This document shows, one piece after another, positions 15,171 through 23,392 of a DNA stretch of 27,457 nt (position 1 is its first letter; the number at the start of each line of letters is the position of its first letter). Origin of the DNA: Solirubrobacteraceae bacterium. GTDB taxonomy: Bacteria > Actinomycetota > Thermoleophilia > Solirubrobacterales > Solirubrobacteraceae. The notes beneath the pieces are model-generated. The model did not search any database and was not told the DNA's origin. It saw only the letters and a list, made by a program, of their open reading frames with translations. The stretch covers positions 1 through 27,457 of the forward strand of contig JAEMSV010000049.1 in the NCBI GenBank assembly GCA_016462625.1, read 5' to 3'. The position numbers and the translations under genes were made by a program.

Positions 15171-15467
15171 TCACCCGACCAGCTTTGCGGCAACGAACCC
15201 GGCAGCGACCGCGAGGAGAATGCCGACGACGGTTCCCCAGCGCGCGGTCGCCGACTGGCCACCCGCGGGCAAGGACTCGACCTCCCGGGCCCAGATGAGA
15301 CCAACAACCACGCCGACGACCAAGAACACTCCGATGAGCACGTTCATGAGAGCACCGTCGAGACCGGTCGCCCATCGGACGGCACGCGCGGCCCAGAGCA
15401 TCGCCCAGACTCCAACCAAGAAGGCGCCGACCTGCCGGACCCGCAACGGCAAAGCAGAACGGATCAT
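15171..15467 (-). CDS. Small integral membrane protein (three TM helices)
   Basis: A 98-residue protein with three hydrophobic helices: VGAFLVGVWAMLWAARAV, ALMNVLIGVFLVVGVVVGLI and TVVGILLAVAAGFVAAKLV. A polar loop (AREVESLPAGGQSATARWG) separates the last two. The ATG at 15467 gives a normal basic N-terminus; the longer frame to 15515 adds little. Function unknown. Confidence 0.6.
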   Translation of the reverse strand: MIRSALPLRVRQVGAFLVGVWAMLWAARAVRWATGLDGALMNVLIGVFLVVGVVVGLIWAREVESLPAGGQSATARWGTVVGILLAVAAGFVAAKLVG

Positions 15468-15557
15468 GAGCGCAATCGTAATGCCCCCTCGGGGCAGGCT
15501 TCTTGCCCTTTCCACGCCCCAGAGGCCCGCGCTCCTCGTCCTAAGAGACAGCGTCGC

Positions 15558-16025
15558 TCAAGCGACGACCTCGATCGCCACCAGCCTCGGTCTGCCCTCA
15601 AGCGGCCGCAACTCGCAACGAACCCGGCTGCCGGGCGGGAACCGCCAGGCTTCGCCTGGCGGTGCGTCAGACGGAAGAACGTAGATGTCATTTCCCTGCG
15701 GAGCGGCATCGACTGGCCTGAAGACCTCCACGCTCTCCTCCAGCAGCTCGACGTAGACCTCCGCCGTCCTTGTCATCTTGCGCGCGGCCGCGATGACGCC
15801 TTCGGCGAAGATGTTGCCGTCCTTCGGACGGTCGTTCCATTCGCTATCGGCATAGACGAAGGTGTGCAGCTCCTCCGGCGGGTGGATGTTCTCGGCCCGG
15901 CACAAGGCGGCGATCTTGCGAGCGCCCTCATACGGCGTGAGGTCGCCTGCGAGTATCGAAGCGGAGACCTGTATGGCAGCCGCTACGAGGCGCTCAGCCA
16001 CTTCATCGTTGCTCTCAGGCTCCAC
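15558..16025 (-). CDS. Hypothetical two-domain protein
   Basis: About 155 residues from GTG 16025. The N-terminal domain (VAERLVAAAIQVSASILAGD, then LTPYEGARKIAALCRAE and EELHTFVYADSEWND) is helical and resembles small bacterial proteins with the pattern 'G-x-I/L-x-P-x-E-G-A-R-x-I'. The C-terminal domain (AEVYVELLEESVEVFRPV, then GEAWRFPPGSRVRCELRPL) is a beta-rich module also known as a stand-alone small protein. Here the two are fused. The longer frame to 16181 runs into repeat B and is not used. Function unknown. Confidence 0.5.
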   Translation of the reverse strand: MEPESNDEVAERLVAAAIQVSASILAGDLTPYEGARKIAALCRAENIHPPEELHTFVYADSEWNDRPKDGNIFAEGVIAAARKMTRTAEVYVELLEESVEVFRPVDAAPQGNDIYVLPSDAPPGEAWRFPPGSRVRCELRPLEGRPRLVAIEVVA

Positions 16026-16149
16026 CAAGACAATGTTGACTGACCGCCGAGCTGGCTGTCGCTTTCCATGCGTTGCGGCAGCGCTGCCGCAGTGCTCACC
16101 CACGGCACGCACGCGAGATACCTGGGCGGTCTCGTGACGCGCCGCCAGA

Positions 16150-16326
16150 GGCACCAAACGGGTACATCCCCTGTGCCGCAAGCGTCCCTAGGGGCCACTG
16201 ATCGAATCTCACAAAGCGCTAGTTAGCAGCGATTTGGTGACGAGGGTGACCGCACATGCCCGCCCTTCGACCCCAAATCCGGGATGGGAAGGAAGGGGTC
16301 GTCGGTTTGAATCCGGCAGAGGGCTT
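16150..16326 (+). repeat. Direct repeat B ending in a 3' tRNA half
   Basis: The second copy of the 178-bp element at 6812-6989, same orientation, one base shorter. It ends with a T-arm (TTTGAAT loop, CCGGC) and AGAGGGC acceptor strand; here the 5' side of the T-stem has changed (GTCGG). The more chromosomal gene content starts just after it, as expected if it marks an island edge. Confidence 0.7.
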
Positions 16327-16421
16327 GCACGAACGACCGCTCAAGGAATCACACGCGCCGCCGCGACCCTAGTGAACGACATTCACGCAGCCGCTCAGGC
16401 AGGCCTGATAAGTAAGGGCGC

Positions 16422-18062
16422 ATGTCCCGACGTCTCCGCACCGGCCTCATGGCCGCGACCTTCCTTCTCGCCGCCGCTCCGGCCGCGACCGCCGCGCTCC
16501 CATTCGGGAGCGTGCTCGAACCCAATGCGCCCGGCGTCCTCGATGTCGATCTTGGCCCCGCTCAGTACGTCTTGCCGGTCGGCGATGTCGACGGGGATGG
16601 GCGTGCCGATCTTGCGGTGGCCGACGCGTCCGGCGAGCTGACTGTCCGCACCGGTCCGCAAGGACGCGGGTTCAGGATCGATCCGGGCAGCGGCGCGGCC
16701 GTCTCAGCCGGGGGTAGCGCCGGCGACGTCAACGGCGACGGGCTCGGCGACATGTTCCTCGAGAACGGTGTCCAGGCCTCCGTCCTCTTCGGACATCGTG
16801 GGTCCGCTCCCGTCGACGTCTCGACCAGCCCCGATGTCGTGCCCTTCACCGTCGCCGGCGCGTCGACGGTGTACCCCGTCGGCCTCGGCGACGTCAACGG
16901 TGACCGGCGCGACGACATCGCGATCTCGGCCTATGGCGAGACGGGCCCGCGCTCGTGGATCGTGTTCGGTCCGATCCGCCGCGGCCCTGTGGACCCCTCG
17001 GCGTTGCCCGCCGCGAAGGCCGTCCAGATCCCGGGCGGGCCGGGCGCCAAGTCCGCCGGCGACGTCAACGGCGACGGGATCGACGACATCCTCGGCCCCG
17101 GGAACCGTGTCGTGTTCGGGGCGCGCCATCTCACCGAGAGCGATCTCTCCGGGCCCGGCTCGCGGGGCTTCGCGATCACGTACGAGGGGCAGGCCGGAGC
17201 CGCCCTCGTCGCGGTCGGCGACGTCAACTGCGACGGGCGCGACGACATCTCGGCCGGATCGGAACACGTGACGTTCGTTCCGCCGTCGATCGTCTTCGGC
17301 AAGACGTCGTCGGCGCCCGTCGATGTGAGCGCCGGCCCGCCGTCGGTCGCGCATCCCGGCGCCGATTTCATCTCCGGCTCCGCGACCGAGCCCCTCGGCG
17401 ATGTCGACGGCGACGGTCGCGCCGACGTCGTGGTCCGGAGCACCGTCTACCGCAACCCTGTCGACGGGCTGGCGCCGCTGCCCGGCGTGTACCCCGATGG
17501 CGTGGTCGTCCGCGGCGCGCCCGCGGGGGCGCTCGCGCCGTTCACCGATCCGTTCGTTCCGGCCGGCCGCGGGTTCACCGTGCAGTCCCGGAGCGCCGTC
17601 GTCGACACCGAGTACGGAACGCAGATGTCATCGGGCGCAGGCATCCTGCGGGCGGCCGGCGACGTCGACGGCGATGGGCTGGACGACATCCTCGTCGCCA
17701 CGAATGAGGGCTACGGCATCGTCTTCGGTGGACGCGGCGCGGGCGACCGCACGACGCCTCAGGTGACGATCACCAAGGCCCCGGCGGATCTCGACCTCGC
17801 CGGCACCGCCCCCGGCGAGCTCCGGCTCGCGCTCACCAAGGCCGCAAAGGTGCGATTCGCGTGGGCACCGACCGCGGGCGGTCGCGTCCAGCGCGACACG
17901 CAGTTCTGGCCGGGTGGCGAAGCGTTCATCCAGTTCGACGGCAAGGGCACCGCCGGCGGCCCGGTCCTCGCTCCCGGGCGCTGGAGCCTCTCGGTCACGC
18001 CGTACGACGCGGCCGGGCGCGTGGGTCCGACGCGCACGGCGATCATTCGGGTCCACCGATGA
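16422..18062 (+). CDS. Secreted FG-GAP/VCBS-repeat beta-propeller protein
   Basis: A 546-residue exported protein with a signal peptide (about 1-25, GLMAATFLLAAAPAATAA). Seven integrin-alpha-like calcium motifs of the form G-D-V-[D/N]-G-D-G-x-x-D occur at about residues 54, 101, 156, 213, 266, 326 and 413, the number needed for a closed seven-bladed propeller. The fifth is altered to GDVNCDG and the third to GDVNGDR. A C-terminal beta-sandwich follows (about 445-546, TPQVTITKAPADLDL to the end). Likely a surface or extracellular binding protein stabilised by calcium. It is monocistronic, with a hairpin downstream. Confidence 0.85.
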   Translation: MSRRLRTGLMAATFLLAAAPAATAALPFGSVLEPNAPGVLDVDLGPAQYVLPVGDVDGDGRADLAVADASGELTVRTGPQGRGFRIDPGSGAAVSAGGSAGDVNGDGLGDMFLENGVQASVLFGHRGSAPVDVSTSPDVVPFTVAGASTVYPVGLGDVNGDRRDDIAISAYGETGPRSWIVFGPIRRGPVDPSALPAAKAVQIPGGPGAKSAGDVNGDGIDDILGPGNRVVFGARHLTESDLSGPGSRGFAITYEGQAGAALVAVGDVNCDGRDDISAGSEHVTFVPPSIVFGKTSSAPVDVSAGPPSVAHPGADFISGSATEPLGDVDGDGRADVVVRSTVYRNPVDGLAPLPGVYPDGVVVRGAPAGALAPFTDPFVPAGRGFTVQSRSAVVDTEYGTQMSSGAGILRAAGDVDGDGLDDILVATNEGYGIVFGGRGAGDRTTPQVTITKAPADLDLAGTAPGELRLALTKAAKVRFAWAPTAGGRVQRDTQFWPGGEAFIQFDGKGTAGGPVLAPGRWSLSVTPYDAAGRVGPTRTAIIRVHR

Positions 18063-18083
18063 TCGGCTGACTCCGTGCCGGGA

Positions 18084-18123
18084 GGGTGGGGAGCTCCGCC
18101 GATGAGTTTGCGTCTCCCCACCC
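18084..18123 (+). terminator. Hairpin after the FG-GAP gene
   Basis: GGGTGGGGA (18084-18092) and TCCCCACCC (18115-18123) form a perfect 9-bp stem with a 22-base loop, 22 bases after the stop codon. There is no T-run. It covers the ATG at 18102, which argues for the later start (18138) of the next gene. Confidence 0.5.
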
Positions 18124-18137
18124 GTCTGAGGCACACC

Positions 18138-18761
18138 ATGACCGTCCCCGCCTCCATCACCATCACGCCCATCTTCGTCGCCGACCTGCTCGCCGAGGAC
18201 GAGCGCATGCCGGTCTACGTGCACGTCATCGAGCATCCCGATGCCCGCGTGCTGGTCGACACCGGCATCAAGGAGCTGCACCCGGCTGCGGCCGACCTCG
18301 ATCCCCGCATTCAGCCGCTGGGTGAGCAGGACTTCGATCTCGCCGGCATCGACATCGTCGTCAACACGCACCTGCACTTCGACCACTGCGGCGGCAACCA
18401 CCTTTTCGCCGGCACGCCGATCTACGTCCAGCGGCAGGAGCTCGACGACGCGCGCAGCGAGGACGACTACACCATTCGCGAGTGGGTCGACCCACCCGGC
18501 GTGCAGTACGCGCCGGTCGACGGCGAGCTCGAGCTGCTCCCCGGCCTCCGGCTCCTCCCAGCGCCGGGCCACACCCGCGGCATGCAGGTGGTCGTCGTCG
18601 AGACGGGCGGGCGTCCCGTTGTCGTCGGCGGTGACGTGGCGGTGTGGTTCGGCGAGCTCGACGAACCACAGACCGAAGGGCAGCTGCGGGTGCGTGCGCT
18701 CGAGCCCGAGCTGGTCTGGCTCACCCACGAGCACGAGCCCTGGCGCCCCCGCGCCGCCTGA
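18138..18761 (+). CDS. Metallo-beta-lactamase-fold hydrolase, lactonase-like
   Basis: A 207-residue protein with the complete metallo-beta-lactamase metal motif: THLHFDH (H78, H80, D82, H83), PGHTRG (H145), GGDVA (D166) and LTHEH (H197 or H199). Overall length and layout resemble N-acyl-homoserine lactonases and related lactonase-type hydrolases that bind two metals. The substrate is not predictable; a quorum-signal lactone is one option. I prefer ATG 18138 (MTVPASITIT) to 18102 because the latter lies inside a terminator-like hairpin. Confidence 0.83.
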   Translation: MTVPASITITPIFVADLLAEDERMPVYVHVIEHPDARVLVDTGIKELHPAAADLDPRIQPLGEQDFDLAGIDIVVNTHLHFDHCGGNHLFAGTPIYVQRQELDDARSEDDYTIREWVDPPGVQYAPVDGELELLPGLRLLPAPGHTRGMQVVVVETGGRPVVVGGDVAVWFGELDEPQTEGQLRVRALEPELVWLTHEHEPWRPRAA

Positions 18762-18765
18762 GAAA

Positions 18766-19212
18766 TCAGGAGGCCACGACCGCCTCCGGCTCCTGCTGAG
18801 CCGCCGCCGGATCCATCCACATGACCTGCCAGCCGTGGCCGTCGAGGTCGAAGAAGCTGCGCGAGTACATGAACCCCTGGTCCTCGGCGCCGTCGGCCTC
18901 GGTGCCACCCGCGGCGATCGCGGCGGCACCGATCGTGTCGACCTCCTCGCGAGAAGACGCGCTGAAGGAGTAGAGCGCCAGCGCGTGCGTGGTGGCATCG
19001 GCCATCAGTCGATGCGAGAACTGGGCGAACGTCTGGTGGCTGAGCAGCATGACGGAGGCCTGCTCGCCGACCTGCATGCAGGCGGCGGTCTCGCCGGTAA
19101 ACGCCGGGTCGAAGCTGAACCCGAGGCTCGCGAAGAACGCCTTGCTTCGCTCGAGATCCGCGACGGGGATGCTCACGAACAGCGTGCGGTCAGATGGCGT
19201 GGGAGTGGTCAT
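18766..19212 (-). CDS. VOC (glyoxalase/bleomycin-resistance) family protein
   Basis: A 148-residue protein of the vicinal oxygen chelate fold: TLFVSIPVADLERSKAFFAS then LGFSFDPAFTG as the first beta-alpha-beta unit, VMLLSHQTFAQF, and the closing SFFDLDGHGWQVMWMDP. This is the type often annotated as a glyoxalase or extradiol-dioxygenase-like protein. The stop is four bases from the convergent hydrolase stop. Substrate unknown. Confidence 0.85.
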   Translation of the reverse strand: MTTPTPSDRTLFVSIPVADLERSKAFFASLGFSFDPAFTGETAACMQVGEQASVMLLSHQTFAQFSHRLMADATTHALALYSFSASSREEVDTIGAAAIAAGGTEADGAEDQGFMYSRSFFDLDGHGWQVMWMDPAAAQQEPEAVVAS

Positions 19213-19263
19213 GGTGGGTGAGACCGGCCCGGCCGACAGAACTCATCGGTCGGGTGGCACCCG

Positions 19264-20094
19264 TCACGGCGCCTGCGGTCGGAACGGCCGCATCTCATGG
19301 TGGTCCGGGCCGACGATGCCGTAGCTGGATTCGGGTACCTCGTTCCACACCCCGGGGACGTCGCCGAGGGGCTCGGAGACGATGAGCCGCGCGTTGTCCG
19401 AGAACTCCGCGTAGAGCGCTCGAGCGGGGTACAGCTTGCGCAGCGTCGGCACGTCGGTGGTGTAGAAGAGCGACCGGGAGTGCTTCTCGCTCGAGTACCT
19501 GAACGCCCAGATCGTCTCGCCGTCGGTGGTGGCGATCGTGCCCTGGAACGGGTTCGGCACGCCGTGCTGAGCGGCGACCGCTTCGACGAGCCCGATCGCC
19601 TGCTCGACCGCGGCCGGGGGGTCGTCCTGGAGGCCGAGGGTGAGGGCGAGGAAGAACAGCACCTCGGTGTCGGCCTGGCCGCGGATCAGCGGATACAGCG
19701 ACGGGTCGACGGCGAGGACCAGGTCGCGCTTGATCTTCGCGAACTCGTTGATGTAGCCGTTGTGCATGAACAGCCACTTGTCGTGGCGGAAGGGGTGGCA
19801 GTTGGTCTGCTGCACCGTGCTGCCGATCGCCGCGCGGATGTGCGTGAAGAACAACGGCGACCGGATGTGGCCGGAGATCTCGCGGAGGTTGTCGTCGTTC
19901 CAAGCCGGCTCGGTGCTGTGGAAGACGCCCGGCGTGTCCGCGGTGCCGTACCAGCCGACGCCGAACCCGTCGCCGTTGGTCGGCTCCGCCCCGAGCTTGG
20001 AGGACAGGCTCTGGGCGACGAGGGAGTTGGGTCCTTCGTAGAGCGCTTCCCGGATCAGGATCGGGGAGCCGGAATATGCGAGCCATCTGCACAT
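19264..20094 (-). CDS. Class II glutamine amidotransferase (YafJ-like)
   Basis: A 276-residue N-terminal-nucleophile amidotransferase. It begins MCRWLAYSG, so Cys2 becomes the catalytic N-terminal residue after Met removal, which fixes the start. Other family motifs are [11 protein letters not shown] (about 40-50), [19 protein letters not shown] (84-102), and MHNGYINEF (110-118) supplying the oxyanion Asn and Gly. The usual role is releasing ammonia from glutamine; the acceptor domain is absent, as in YafJ/EgtC-type proteins. It is divergent from the TetR gene with only 24 bases between start codons. Confidence 0.87.
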   Translation of the reverse strand: MCRWLAYSGSPILIREALYEGPNSLVAQSLSSKLGAEPTNGDGFGVGWYGTADTPGVFHSTEPAWNDDNLREISGHIRSPLFFTHIRAAIGSTVQQTNCHPFRHDKWLFMHNGYINEFAKIKRDLVLAVDPSLYPLIRGQADTEVLFFLALTLGLQDDPPAAVEQAIGLVEAVAAQHGVPNPFQGTIATTDGETIWAFRYSSEKHSRSLFYTTDVPTLRKLYPARALYAEFSDNARLIVSEPLGDVPGVWNEVPESSYGIVGPDHHEMRPFRPQAP

Positions 20095-20118
20095 GTCGGC
20101 GGATACGATCGCACGCGC
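20095..20118. promoter_or_regulatory. 24-bp shared start region between amidotransferase and TetR genes
   Basis: The two divergent start codons are 24 bases apart. GGATACGATCG supplies TACGAT (20104-20109) as a rightward -10, nine bases before the TetR ATG. Its complement gives a TATCC-type hexamer five bases before the leftward ATG. Both mRNAs would be nearly leaderless and their promoters overlap each other's coding sequence, so the TetR protein could control both from one site. Confidence 0.4.
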
Positions 20119-20772
20119 ATGAGCATTGGGAGCCGCACCGCGCGAGGCAGCCTGTCGTTCGAAGCCATCCTGGACGCCGCCGAGAAGGAGTTTCTCGCTC
20201 ACGGCTTCGATCGAACTCGGGTCGACGACATCGCCAGGGCCGCCCACGTCGGCGTCGGAACGGTCTACCTGCACTTCGAGAACAAGGACGGCGTCTACGG
20301 CGCCGTCATCCTCCGCGGGCAGGACATCATGCTGAACCAGTACCTGCTCCCGATCTTGCGGCTCGATCTCCCCCCGTGGCAGCGGATCGAGCGGTGGTGC
20401 CGTGCGTACATGCGCTTCTTCGAAGAGCATGAGCCACGCGCGCGCATGATGGCCTCGCTCGCGTACGGCGAGCACACCTCCCGGGCGCCTGCCGCGATCC
20501 ACGACGCCTTGCGCGAGAACATCACCCGCTTCAACGACGAGTTCGTCGCAGTCTTCAAGGAGGCGGAGGAGGCCGGGCAGCTCAGCGGCGCCGATCCACT
20601 CGCCGCCAGCCGGTTCGTGTGGAGCGCCGTCTACGGGATCTGCATGACAAACGCCCGTCACACCTTCCTCCAGTTCGACTCCGAGCGGCTGCGCGGCGTC
20701 CTGGACGCCGGGATGCTCTTGATGGGCGCAGGCGACCCCGGTTCGAAGCGGCTTCTTCACGAACCGGCGTAG
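20119..20772 (+). CDS. TetR/AcrR-family transcriptional regulator
   Basis: A 217-residue protein. The N-terminal helix-turn-helix (about 14-60, [20 protein letters not shown] then [20 protein letters not shown]) is classical TetR. The C-terminal ligand domain (65-217) is helical and of usual length. The ATG at 20119 starts just before the HTH; the much longer upstream frame is antisense to the amidotransferase. The next gene follows 10 bases downstream, so the pair is probably one operon. The inducer is unknown. Confidence 0.87.
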   Translation: MSIGSRTARGSLSFEAILDAAEKEFLAHGFDRTRVDDIARAAHVGVGTVYLHFENKDGVYGAVILRGQDIMLNQYLLPILRLDLPPWQRIERWCRAYMRFFEEHEPRARMMASLAYGEHTSRAPAAIHDALRENITRFNDEFVAVFKEAEEAGQLSGADPLAASRFVWSAVYGICMTNARHTFLQFDSERLRGVLDAGMLLMGAGDPGSKRLLHEPA

Positions 20773-20782
20773 CCTTCGCCGC

Positions 20783-21229
20783 ATGACGACTAAGGCTGCC
20801 TTCACCGAGCAGGAGTGGGATCTGGTCCGCGGCGCGCCGCCGACGGCGGGGTTGCTCGTGATCACCGCGAGCCATGGCGGGATGATGCGCGAGACGTTCG
20901 AGATGGCGAAGGTCTACGCCGAGGCACGCCAGGTGCACGGAGAGAGCGAGTTCCTCGACGAGCTCGTCTCGAGCAAGCCGAAGGCGGAGAAGCCGTCGGT
21001 CCACTCGGCCGACGAGCTCAAGGCGCACACCGTCCAGCTGCTGGGTGAAGCGGTGGCGAAGGTCGGCGAGAAGGCGACGCCCGCGGAGCTCGAGGACTAC
21101 CGCGCCTTCATCCTGACGCTGACCGAACGCGTGGCGAAGCGCCACAAGGAGGACGGCGTCGACATCAGCGAGGCCGAGCAGGCCGCGATCGATGACGTGC
21201 GAGCCGCCATCGGCGGCGCGGCTGCCTGA
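20783..21229 (+). CDS. Conserved hypothetical actinobacterial protein
   Basis: A 148-residue helical protein. Conserved-looking blocks are FTEQEWDLVRGAPPTAGLLV, ITASHGGMMRETFEMAKVYA and EARQVHGESEFLDELV, then the Lys/Glu-rich ELEDYRAFILTLTERVAKRH. I recognise the pattern as an unnamed family of small actinobacterial proteins with no known function. It is cotranscribed with the TetR gene (10-base gap). Confidence 0.65.
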   Translation: MTTKAAFTEQEWDLVRGAPPTAGLLVITASHGGMMRETFEMAKVYAEARQVHGESEFLDELVSSKPKAEKPSVHSADELKAHTVQLLGEAVAKVGEKATPAELEDYRAFILTLTERVAKRHKEDGVDISEAEQAAIDDVRAAIGGAAA

Positions 21230-21287
21230 GCCTCACCCGCGCGGAAAACCCGCTCCCGCGACCGTGCTTGCTACCGATGGTCGCGCG

Positions 21288-21305
21288 CGGTCGCGACCGT
21301 ACGAT
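21288..21305 (+). promoter_or_regulatory. Palindrome and -10 element upstream of the CoA-binding gene
   Basis: CGGTCGCGACCG (21288-21299) is a perfect 12-bp palindrome directly abutting TACGAT (21300-21305), a likely -10. More copies of the half-site lie around it (CGCGACC at 21257, GGTCGCG at 21279, CGCGGTCG at 21306). The cluster looks like an operator overlapping a promoter; the first two copies could alternatively pair as a terminator stem for the gene upstream. Confidence 0.4.
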
Positions 21306-21330
21306 CGCGGTCGAAAAGGAGGCACACGAC

Positions 21331-21807
21331 ATGCAGAAGATCAAAGTCGCTGCCGACGAGTTCCTCGCCCTGAAGCGCGTCGCGGTCACCGGCGTGTCGC
21401 GCAGCCCGAAGGATCACGGCGCGAACTTCGTCTACCGGCGCTTCCGCGACCGCGGGTATGAGGTGTTCGCCGTCAACCCGAACGCCGACGAGGTCGAGGG
21501 TGACCGGTCCTACCACGACCTGCGCGAGATCCCCGGCGGCGTCGAGGCGGTCGTCATCGGCACGAAGCCCGAGACCGCCGACGACACCATGCAGGAGTGC
21601 GCCGCGCTCGGCATCAAGCACGTCTGGATGCACCGCGGGCCCGGCGAGGGGAGCGTGTCCCCGACGGCCGCCGCCTACGGACGTGAGCACGGGATCGAGG
21701 TCATCGACGGCGGGTGTCCGTGCATGTTCGGCCCGACCGCCGATCGTGGGCACAAGGTCATGTGCGGCATGCTCAAGCTGTCCGGCAACGTGCCGCGACA
21801 GGTCTGA
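21331..21807 (+). CDS. CoA-binding domain protein (YccU-like)
   Basis: A 158-residue single-domain Rossmann protein of the CoA_binding family: RVAVTGVSRSPKDHGANFVY at the dinucleotide-type loop, RGYEVFAVNPNADEVEG, VEAVVIGTKPETA, and IKHVWMHRGPGEGSVSP. The C-terminal CPCMFGP and VMCGMLKLSG segments are usual for the family. It probably binds coenzyme A or an acyl-CoA; its cellular role is unclear. The start is fixed by a strong ribosome-binding site (AAAAGGAGG) 8 bases upstream. Confidence 0.85.
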   Translation: MQKIKVAADEFLALKRVAVTGVSRSPKDHGANFVYRRFRDRGYEVFAVNPNADEVEGDRSYHDLREIPGGVEAVVIGTKPETADDTMQECAALGIKHVWMHRGPGEGSVSPTAAAYGREHGIEVIDGGCPCMFGPTADRGHKVMCGMLKLSGNVPRQV

Positions 21808-21819
21808 CGCCCGGCGGCG

Positions 21820-22866
21820 TCACCGCCGGCGAAAGCCGCGGTCCGGCGCCGGGTCGAGCGGGCTCGGCGGCAGACCGGGCGGCGGCTCCTCGAGGTTGTA
21901 GTCCGACGGCGCGATGTCGTTGGGCGCATCGGGGTGGAAGAGCGCCGCGAGCAGCTGGGCCTGGCCGCGGCCGACGCCGAGCTCGCCCATGCCGCCGTTG
22001 TACATCTGGATGCCGGCGGACTCGCAGTGCGCGTACAGCCGGCTCAGCTCCTGCAGACGCCCGACGCGACACGGCTTGACGTTGACGATCTGCACCGCGA
22101 TGGGGAGCTCGCCGATCGACTCGACGGACGTGATCGGCGCGTCGTAGGAGACACGCTCGGCGATCGGGGTGAGGAGCTCGAGCACGGCGGGATGGTCGTG
22201 CGGATCCTCGAAGACGGCCTCGGTGAACGTGGCGACCGTCCGCTCGTACATCGCCAGCAGCGCCGCCTCGTCCTCGACCTCGAGGTCGTACTTGCCCTTG
22301 AAGTCGATCGTCGCGACGCCCTCGACGGCCGCGATCCGGTCCATGATCTCCTGGGTCCACGACGGCGCGACGTCGAGCTTGAAGCCGACCGTCGGCTGCA
22401 GCGCCCGGCGGTTGGCGACCTTGTCGATGGCCGGCGGATCGCCGAGCCCGAACGAGTTGACGAACGTCAGGGGCTGCGCGGTGCGACCGAGGACCTCGGG
22501 CAGGTTCGTCCCCGACTGGCGCAGCGCGAGATCGAGCGCGGCGGACTCGAACGTCCAGCGGCGCCAGTTGCGCTCCAGGTCCCACTCGGGCGGCTCGGGC
22601 CACATGTCGATCGTGTCGAGGTGGGCGAGGAAGTCGGCGAGCGTCGGCCATTCGCCGAGCACCGGGAAGTCGCTCGCGCGCAGGCCGTCCTGGGTCGCCG
22701 GCATGCCGACCTGCTCGCCGACGCCCTCCTCGTCACGGCCCTTGAGCCGCAGCTGCGTCGTTGAGAAGTCCTCGCGCTCGGTCGGTCCGTTCGGGAGCAG
22801 CACCTCGAACGAGGACGACTCGATCGCGATCGGGAGGTCCTTCACAGCGGTCCAGAAGTCGGTCAT
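21820..22866 (-). CDS. Enolase-superfamily (mandelate racemase/muconate lactonizing-like) enzyme
   Basis: A 348-residue two-domain enzyme: an N-terminal capping domain (about 10-125) and a barrel domain with the superfamily's catalytic positions. These are K163 (GFKLD), metal ligands D188 (TIDFKGKY), E220 (VFEDPHD) and D242 (YDAPI), and K264 (VNVKPCRVG), with a GGMGELGVGR loop near the end. Lys residues on both faces suggest a MLE/racemase-type mechanism rather than a dehydratase. Substrate unknown. It is divergent from the RiPP-like cluster. Confidence 0.75.
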   Translation of the reverse strand: MTDFWTAVKDLPIAIESSSFEVLLPNGPTEREDFSTTQLRLKGRDEEGVGEQVGMPATQDGLRASDFPVLGEWPTLADFLAHLDTIDMWPEPPEWDLERNWRRWTFESAALDLALRQSGTNLPEVLGRTAQPLTFVNSFGLGDPPAIDKVANRRALQPTVGFKLDVAPSWTQEIMDRIAAVEGVATIDFKGKYDLEVEDEAALLAMYERTVATFTEAVFEDPHDHPAVLELLTPIAERVSYDAPITSVESIGELPIAVQIVNVKPCRVGRLQELSRLYAHCESAGIQMYNGGMGELGVGRGQAQLLAALFHPDAPNDIAPSDYNLEEPPPGLPPSPLDPAPDRGFRRR

Positions 22867-22886
22867 GCGCAGGCCTTCTCTATTGG

Positions 22887-22915
22887 TTGATGCGGCGCCC
22901 GCAGAGGGCTATCCT
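22887..22915 (+). promoter_or_regulatory. Promoter of the Cys-rich peptide/protease operon
   Basis: TTGATG (22887-22892), a 17-base spacer and TATCCT (22910-22915) form a good sigma-70-type promoter, followed by AGAGAGGA as a ribosome-binding site before the first peptide ATG at 22950. It is the only promoter-like sequence ahead of four overlapping genes. Confidence 0.55.
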
Positions 22916-22949
22916 CGCGCCACCTCCAGCTGCAGAGAGGACGGTGGGT

Positions 22950-23189
22950 ATGAGGATGCCCGGATACACCGCAGAGCGTGCAGTCGGTCGAGCACGATCG
23001 TCCTACACGCCGGCGCAGCACACCGTCGCCGGCGGTGACGCGATCGCCCCGCAGTCGATCCTCGGCCGCGGCGGCAGGAACCAGCCGCCCGGGTATTGCG
23101 ACCCGACGTGCCTCTGTGTCACCGCGGAAGGCTGCCCGTGCTGCACGCAGCTCCCGCCGTCCGAGCTCCTGGGGCGGGTGAAGCGATGA
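22950..23189 (+). CDS. Cys-rich RiPP precursor-like peptide 1
   Basis: A 79-residue peptide beginning MRMPGYTAERAVG, aligning with the MTLPxFTA start of three neighbouring peptides. The middle (residues 17-48) is Gln/Ser/Gly-rich. The C-terminal part packs six cysteines into 16 residues (C50, C54, C56, C62, C64, C65; GYCDPTCLCVTAEGCPCC), followed by a basic tail. The layout is a conserved leader followed by a variable Cys-rich core. The ATG is supported by AGAGAGGA eight bases upstream and by leader alignment. The stop overlaps the next start (ATGA). The precursor role is inferred from context with the PatA/PatG-like genes. Confidence 0.7.
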   Translation: MRMPGYTAERAVGRARSSYTPAQHTVAGGDAIAPQSILGRGGRNQPPGYCDPTCLCVTAEGCPCCTQLPPSELLGRVKR

Positions 23190-23392
23190 CGCTCCCGCGT
23201 TTCACCGCCGAGGCCGGGTTGCGCGGCAACGTCGATCGGTACGGCGGCGCCAGCGACACGGCTGCGGGCCCCGCGCGCGAGCGCATCACCCCCGCCAGCG
23301 GCATCAGCATCTTCTGGGGCAGCGACTGCACCTCCGACTGCATCGCGGCGCCGGTGACCGGTGGGTGGTGCTGGTGCTACGAGACGCACTGA
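23186..23392 (+). CDS. Cys-rich RiPP precursor-like peptide 2
   Basis: A 68-residue peptide starting MTLPRFTAEAGLRGN. Its tail has C48, C52, C62 and C64 plus aromatics (SIFWGSDCTSDC, GGWCWCYETH). It overlaps its upstream neighbour by four bases and its downstream neighbour by one (TGATG), so translation of all three peptides is coupled. It is too short for an enzyme and lacks a signal peptide. It shares only the leader with the other peptides; the tail is different. Confidence 0.7.
   Translation: MTLPRFTAEAGLRGNVDRYGGASDTAAGPARERITPASGISIFWGSDCTSDCIAAPVTGGWCWCYETH

Noticed and set aside
16704..17354. Long minus-strand open frame opposite the FG-GAP gene
   Set aside because: It is Arg/Asp-rich shadow coding caused by the repeated GDVNGDG codons; no family features.
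17628..18998. 456-residue minus-strand open frame
   Set aside because: Antisense to the metallo-hydrolase gene and the FG-GAP tail, and low complexity; the plus-strand genes have clear motifs.
20095..20865. N-terminal extension of the amidotransferase to 20865
   Set aside because: The catalytic Cys must follow the initiator Met, so the protein starts at 20094; the extension is antisense to TetR.
21773..22651. 292-residue minus-strand frame inside the enolase-family gene
   Set aside because: Arg/Ala-rich frame shadow; the other frame has the catalytic residues of the enolase superfamily.
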